Origin: CAVTWS01 sp964390555
GTDB taxonomy: Bacteria > Actinomycetota > Acidimicrobiia > Acidimicrobiales > SHLQ01
DNA: 6,127 nucleotides
NCBI GenBank assembly: GCA_964390555.1
Contig: CAYMJU010000198.1
Span: 1-6,127 of the forward strand
Direction of reading: 5' to 3'
This document shows, one piece after another, positions 1 through 3,842 of this stretch (its first letter is position 1; every line of letters starts with the position of its first letter). The translations under genes and the position numbers were made by a program. The notes below the pieces were generated by a model. That model ran no database searches, was not told the DNA's origin, and saw only the letters and a program-made list of their open reading frames with translations.

Positions 1-2
1 TG

Positions 3-944
3 GCCGCGGCCAACCCGCTTTCGGCGACGTTGGAGATCGAGGCGGCCACGGTCACGATGATCGACGGCTCGACCGTTGCGATGTGGTCGTACCAGGCGGC
101 GGGCACTCGACCCGTGCCCGGACCGGTTCTGCTCGCGACCGAGGGCGACGCCGTTTCGGTGACGATCAGCAACGGGCTCGATCGGCCACGTGGTTGGTCG
201 GTGCCCGGCGTTGCGAGTAGCGGCCCGATAGCGCCGGGCTCGTCGGCCGTCGTGACCTTCACCGCACCCGCTGCTGGCACCTACCTCTACCACGATCCCG
301 TCGACGATCCGGTCGGGCGGCTGATGGGGCTCCAGGGCGTGCTGATCGTCATGCCCGCCGTGCCGGACACGCCGTTCACGTCGCCAACACCGCAGGTCCA
401 AGCGGTGTTCGATCGCCACCCCTGGGACCCCGCCCGGCAATGGGTGTGGCTGTTCAACCAGGTCGAGCCAGCGTTCTGTGCCGCGGTCGCCGGGGGCGCG
501 ACCCCCGATCCGACCCGGGTCGCAGACACGTTTACACCTCGCTACTTCACGATCAACGGACTGTCGGGCTTCGACGCCTCGAACGCGGCCGACATCGTGC
601 CGCACGGCCACGTCGACGAGCCGGCCCTGATCCGCACCGTCAACGCCGGTCTGGCCACCCACGCGCCCCACATCCACGGCAACCACGTGTATCAACTGGC
701 CCGCAACGGGGTGGTCAGCAGCAACGTGGCGTTCCGCGACACCTGGCTGCTCGGACCGACGTACCGCCTCGACGTGTACCTGCCGTTCGAACGCCCGCGA
801 GACGCCTACCCGTGGCCGCCGTCGGACCCGTTCCACTTCCCAATGCTCTTCCCGATGCACTGCCACATGGAGATGTGCCAGACCGCTGGCGGCGGCAGCT
901 ACCCACAGGGTGCGGTGACGCACTGGACACTGGAAGGACTCTGA
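3..944 (+). CDS. Multicopper oxidase-like protein, chain A (5' end beyond window)
   Basis: This is a two-domain cupredoxin protein. The frame is open to the left edge and TTG at 30 has no ribosome binding site, so the true start is probably upstream; residues here are numbered from that TTG. Domain 1 (about 1-108) has the cupredoxin fold signature (GTYLYHDP...GLQGVLIV), but the ligand positions read R54, S57, P59, D89, P90, G96 and L101, so it should bind no copper. Domain 2 (about 115-304) keeps HxxHxH (H211, H214, H216, at 660-677) and HCH (277-279, at 858-866), the usual contribution of one domain to a type 2/type 3 trinuclear copper centre. The type 1 His and Met expected after HCH are not evident; the sequence runs MEMCQTAGGG. 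It ends in a normal cupredoxin strand (THWTLEGL), so it is not a truncated reading. It overlaps the next gene by one base. Substrate and cell location cannot be read, since the N-terminus is missing. Confidence 0.87.
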   Translation, partial: AAANPLSATLEIEAATVTMIDGSTVAMWSYQAAGTRPVPGPVLLATEGDAVSVTISNGLDRPRGWSVPGVASSGPIAPGSSAVVTFTAPAAGTYLYHDPVDDPVGRLMGLQGVLIVMPAVPDTPFTSPTPQVQAVFDRHPWDPARQWVWLFNQVEPAFCAAVAGGATPDPTRVADTFTPRYFTINGLSGFDASNAADIVPHGHVDEPALIRTVNAGLATHAPHIHGNHVYQLARNGVVSSNVAFRDTWLLGPTYRLDVYLPFERPRDAYPWPPSDPFHFPMLFPMHCHMEMCQTAGGGSYPQGAVTHWTLEGL

Positions 945-946
945 TG
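932..946 (+). promoter_or_regulatory. RBS and TGATG stop-start junction for chain B
   Basis: GGAAGG at 932-937 lies six bases before ATG at 944-946, inside the last codons of chain A. The chain A stop TGA (942-944) shares its final A with this ATG. This arrangement is typical of translational coupling and suggests the two chains are made in matched amounts. It also fixes the start of chain B at 944 and not at the earlier in-frame ATG at 440, which lies deep inside chain A. Confidence 0.85.
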
Positions 947-2053
947 GGCGATAGCGACCTCACCCGCGCCGCGGCGACTTCGGACTCATCGCTGTTCTGC
1001 GACCTCTCTCTCGGCCGATCGGCGTCGTCTGCTGTCGCGCTGACCGATCGCGAGGTACCGGAGTGGGCCGAGGGAACTGCGCTCGGCTTGGAGCACTCGT
1101 TCGAGGTCTTCGGTTGCGAGGTCCCCAACGAGAATCCCGACACGCCTGACAAGGTCCGGCCCGACGTCGTGTTCCGCCGCAAGGTGTTCACGAGCGGCGA
1201 CTTGGTGATGCCCGACCGCCGCAGCGTGCGGTACTGGGGATTCGAGGACCCGTCGTCGGCGGTACGCAAGCCGTTCCCGTCGCCGCCGATCCGGGTCCGC
1301 GAGGGCCAGATCGTTCACACGATCATCGAGGCGGGCAAGGGACCCCACACCATCCACCATCACGGGATCGAACCCATCCCGTTCAACGACGGCGTCGGGC
1401 ACACGAGCTTCGAAGTGAACGGCAGCTACACCTATCAATGGCGGCCCCAGGACGCCGGCACTTTCATCTACCACTGCCACCGCAACACCGTGTTGCATTT
1501 CGAGATGGGCATGTACGGGCTCCTGATCGTCGATCCCGCGGCTGGTCCGGGTCGGGTGTACACCGGTGGGCCGGCCTACGACGTCGAGGCCTTCCACGTC
1601 GTCGATGACCTCGACCCGCGTTGGCGGGGCAAGGAACACGCCGCAGGGTTGTGCGGTGGCGACGAGGGGCTCAACGACTTCCGGCCTGCGTACTTCGTGA
1701 TCAACGGCGTCCCGAACCCGCGGTCGCTCACCAACCGCACCACCGCGGTCTCGGCGCGGGTCGGCCAGAGCATCCTGCTGCGCCACGTCAACGCGTCGTA
1801 TTCGGTCGTGTCGACCACGTTCGGCGGCCTCGACGCCGAGGTCGTGGCGGTCGACGGCCGGCCGCTCGTCGCGCCGTTCTCACAACCGATCGCCATCCCG
1901 TCGGGTCAGGCCATCGAGTCGGTGTCGTCGCAACGCCACGACGTGATGTTGCGGCCGTCGAGCCCGGGTACCTTCACCGTGCGCAACGAGTTCCGCCAGT
2001 GGATCAGCGGTCGACTCCACGGCGTCGCCGAGAGTCGGATCACGGTGACCTGA
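944..2053 (+). CDS. Multicopper oxidase-like protein, chain B (type 1 copper chain)
   Basis: This 369-residue protein has two cupredoxin domains. Residues 1-82 form a polar extension with no signal peptide or membrane segment. Domain 1 (about 83-205) has HTIHHHG, giving H135, H138 and H140, then YHCHRNTVLHFEMGMYG, giving H177, C178, H179, H185 and M190. By analogy with copper nitrite reductases and two-domain laccases, H135, C178, H185 and M190 would form a type 1 blue copper site, and H138, H140, H177 and H179 half of a trinuclear centre. Domain 2 (about 210-369) aligns with domain 2 of chain A (FRPAYFVING against FTPRYFTING) but lacks HxxHxH and HCH. The protein alone therefore lacks half of the trinuclear ligands, which chain A keeps. 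The likely activity is oxidation of an unknown reductant with reduction of oxygen to water by an A-B complex. That is inference from ligand pattern and gene order. Confidence 0.88.
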   Translation: MGDSDLTRAAATSDSSLFCDLSLGRSASSAVALTDREVPEWAEGTALGLEHSFEVFGCEVPNENPDTPDKVRPDVVFRRKVFTSGDLVMPDRRSVRYWGFEDPSSAVRKPFPSPPIRVREGQIVHTIIEAGKGPHTIHHHGIEPIPFNDGVGHTSFEVNGSYTYQWRPQDAGTFIYHCHRNTVLHFEMGMYGLLIVDPAAGPGRVYTGGPAYDVEAFHVVDDLDPRWRGKEHAAGLCGGDEGLNDFRPAYFVINGVPNPRSLTNRTTAVSARVGQSILLRHVNASYSVVSTTFGGLDAEVVAVDGRPLVAPFSQPIAIPSGQAIESVSSQRHDVMLRPSSPGTFTVRNEFRQWISGRLHGVAESRITVT

Positions 2054-2077
2054 GGGCGAGCCGATAGGCGAGCCCTC
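2052..2077 (+). other. Inverted repeat just after chain B stop
   Basis: GAGGGC (2052-2057) and GCCCTC (2072-2077) can form a 6-bp stem with a 14-base loop. The loop edge contains a second copy of GGCGAGCC (2055-2062 and 2067-2074). No T tract follows, so it is at most a weak terminator or RNA-end stabiliser. Confidence 0.3.
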
Positions 2078-2097
2078 CAATGTGACAGTGGTATTTG

Positions 2098-2117
2098 TCG
2101 CCTGCGCTAGCAGGCGA
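2098..2117 (+). terminator. Hairpin, possible terminator after the oxidase pair
   Basis: TCGCCTGC (2098-2105) and GCAGGCGA (2110-2117) form a perfect 8-bp, GC-rich stem around a four-base GCTA loop, 45 bases after the chain B stop. There is no U-rich tail, which is common for actinobacterial terminators, so termination is plausible but unproven. A binding site for a dimeric regulator is the alternative reading. Confidence 0.4.
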
Positions 2118-2163
2118 GCGAGACCGATCGGAAGCTGAAACGTTCACCTAGTGGCGCGGGTTC

Positions 2164-2219
2164 TAACTTCCTGTGCCGACGGCACGAGGACCGGGAACCA
2201 ATCGGCGCGTAGCGTCGTC
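2164..2219 (+). promoter_or_regulatory. Candidate promoter elements for the lipoprotein gene
   Basis: The gap from 2118 to 2227 contains no gene. Three weak signals are visible. TAACTT at 2164-2169 fits the actinobacterial TANNNT minus-10 pattern. GGAAC at 2194-2198, followed after 17 bases by CGTC at 2216-2219, resembles an extracytoplasmic-function sigma promoter. TAGCGT at 2210-2215 is another TANNNT hexamer. Either of the last two would start transcription within a few bases of ATG 2228. A small perfect stem, GTGCC/GGCAC with a 3-base loop, lies at 2173-2185. None of these can be confirmed by sequence alone. Confidence 0.22.
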
Positions 2220-2227
2220 GCAGTACC

Positions 2228-3754
2228 ATGAACACGATCCGAAACCTTCGCCGTGGCGGGCTCGCTGCGGCCCTTTCCCTCAGCCTCCTCGCCGTCGCGT
2301 GCGGCGACGACCCCTCCCCGGTTGCCACGTCGAGCGGGGTGTCCGAACCCGAGGTGGTCCACATCGCCGGTGCCGGCTCGGGTGACGGCCGAGTCGCGGC
2401 GACCGAGTCCGCCGCCACTGCCGACATGAGCATGATCGCGCCCTGGTACGTGGCTGAGTACGTGGTCGGCGCCGAGCTTCCGGCGCTTCCTGGTGAGGCC
2501 AACGGCTGGCGCTTCGCCGCCGGGTCAGCTGTCGATGCCGATGTGGTGCGCGGGATTGCCGACGCCCTCGGCGTCGATGGTGATCTCGTCGACGTGCCCG
2601 CCGACTTCGGTGGAGGCTGGCGGGTCGGGCCCGACGACGGCTCCGCGCCGGCCCTCTACGTCAGCGCCGACGGGCAGCTGAGCTGGTGGTACTCCCCCGC
2701 GTATCAGGACGGGCGGGCGGCGACCGGCGTGGCGTGCGTCGAAGCAGTAGTGCTGGATCCCCCGCCGCAAGTCGAGGTCGAGGCGACGGCATCCGAGGAC
2801 GGCACCCTCACCGACGTACCCGCGACATGCGTGGACGAGTTCGAGCCCCCGGTCGGCGTGCCGAGCGCCGGCGAGGCCCGGTCCCGAGCCGAGGAAATTC
2901 TCCGAGCCCTTGGTGTCGACCCGGCGGGGCTCACATTCGAGACCTACGCGGACGAGTGGTCGGCATCGGTCAGCGCGTACCTCTCGTTCGGCGGTGTGCG
3001 CTCGACGGTCGGATTCTCGTTCGGCTTCGGCGCCGAGGGTCGACTCGAGTGGGCGTCAGGGGTGATGGCCACACCGGTCGAGGTCGTGCCGTACCCGCTG
3101 GTGAGCGTCGACGATGCCCTGGCGCGGCTGCGCGACGGCTTCTACGGCTGGGCACAGCCGGCCGTGCTCGCCGACAGCGGTGACGTGGCCGTCGACTCGG
3201 CCTCGCCCGCTCTCGGAGCGCCGGAGATCGAGCCCGCGGCGTGCGCCGCGGACGGTACCGACTGCCTTCTAGTCGAGCCGCAACCGGTCACGGTCACCAT
3301 CGTCGACGTGCGCCTCGACTTGTGGATGCTCTGGGACATCGACGGCACCGTTTGGCTCCTGCCCGCCTACGCGTTCGTCGCCGACGACGGATCGGTCCAC
3401 ACCGTCCCGGCGGTCGCCGACGAGTTCCTCGTCGTGGATGACGCACCTTCGGTCGAGCCCGGCGGCGGCGAGACCGGTGTCGCGGAACCGGGTGGCGTCG
3501 TCGGCGAGCCGCCGGTCGACCCCCAACCGATCCCCGATCCTGGCTTGGTAGGCGAAGAGGTGTCGCCCGAGGCCGCGGAGTCGCTCCTCGGGCTGGCCGA
3601 GACCGACGCGGTCCGCCAGGCCACGGCCAACAGCTGGACCGTGAGGATCGTGGCCCGCGACGGCGAGAGCTTCCCGGTCACCGAGGACTACTCGCCGACG
3701 CGGGTGAACCTCACGGTCGCGTCGGGTGAGGTGACCGCCGTCAGCGTCGGCTGA
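2228..3754 (+). CDS. Lipoprotein with PepSY-like repeats and an I78-like C-terminal domain
   Basis: This 508-residue protein begins with a lipoprotein signal peptide: arginines at 5, 8 and 9, a hydrophobic core, then LLAVAC with the lipidated cysteine at 25. It should be anchored on the outer face of the membrane. Residues 96-160 and 213-280 share a layout (helix ending in ALGVD, then strands, then (A/S)(D/E)G(Q/R)L(S/E)W), reminiscent of PepSY-type repeats. Residues 360-402 contain a WMLWDIDGTVWLLPAY strand pair. A Pro/Gly/Glu linker (about 403-450) leads to residues 451-508, where LLGL...A...WTVRIVARDG...DYSPTRVNLTV resembles the peptidase inhibitor I78 family. C170/C201 and C339/C346 may form disulfides. 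An in-frame TAG at 2210 limits the start to ATG 2228, which has no Shine-Dalgarno sequence. The exact function is unknown; protease inhibition is only a suggestion from the C-terminal domain. Confidence 0.88.
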   Translation: MNTIRNLRRGGLAAALSLSLLAVACGDDPSPVATSSGVSEPEVVHIAGAGSGDGRVAATESAATADMSMIAPWYVAEYVVGAELPALPGEANGWRFAAGSAVDADVVRGIADALGVDGDLVDVPADFGGGWRVGPDDGSAPALYVSADGQLSWWYSPAYQDGRAATGVACVEAVVLDPPPQVEVEATASEDGTLTDVPATCVDEFEPPVGVPSAGEARSRAEEILRALGVDPAGLTFETYADEWSASVSAYLSFGGVRSTVGFSFGFGAEGRLEWASGVMATPVEVVPYPLVSVDDALARLRDGFYGWAQPAVLADSGDVAVDSASPALGAPEIEPAACAADGTDCLLVEPQPVTVTIVDVRLDLWMLWDIDGTVWLLPAYAFVADDGSVHTVPAVADEFLVVDDAPSVEPGGGETGVAEPGGVVGEPPVDPQPIPDPGLVGEEVSPEAAESLLGLAETDAVRQATANSWTVRIVARDGESFPVTEDYSPTRVNLTVASGEVTAVSVG

Positions 3755-3842
3755 GCCGCATCGTCGAGCGTCGTCCGACCCTAAAGTCGGGCCAGACGCG
3801 GTCGATGGACACGGAGGATCAACGACCTCCGAAGGACCGGCC
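3755..3842 (+). promoter_or_regulatory. Leader of the beta-helix gene with hairpin and RBS
   Basis: The 88-base gap contains TAAAGT (3782-3787), which fits a TANNNT minus-10, overlapping a weak CCGAC/GTCGG stem (3775-3790). Further on, CGGAGG (3812-3817) pairs with CCTCCG (3826-3831) in a 6-bp stem with an 8-base loop. GAAGGA at 3831-3836 then lies six bases before ATG 3843 and is the likely ribosome binding site. The hairpin's last base is the first base of that site, so folding could influence translation. That last point is inference. Confidence 0.4.

Noticed and set aside
440..943. Upstream extension of chain B to ATG 440
   Set aside because: This part reads Arg/Pro-rich sequence out of frame with the clear cupredoxin domain of chain A. 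ATG 944 has a good ribosome site and the family sequence begins after it.
920..960. Frameshift breaking one long oxidase into two pieces
   Set aside because: Chain A ends in a normal cupredoxin terminal strand and chain B starts with its own RBS. The two chains are parallel copies of the same two-domain layout, not the two ends of one protein.
986..1786. Minus-strand ORFs across the oxidase and lipoprotein genes
   Set aside because: They are shadows in GC-rich coding DNA. They show low-complexity Arg/Ala/Val products and no ribosome sites or recognisable motifs.
30..2053. Either oxidase chain as a pseudogene
   Set aside because: Neither frame has internal stops, and domains remain full length around the lost ligands. 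The losses are complementary, which is hard to explain by random decay of one copy.
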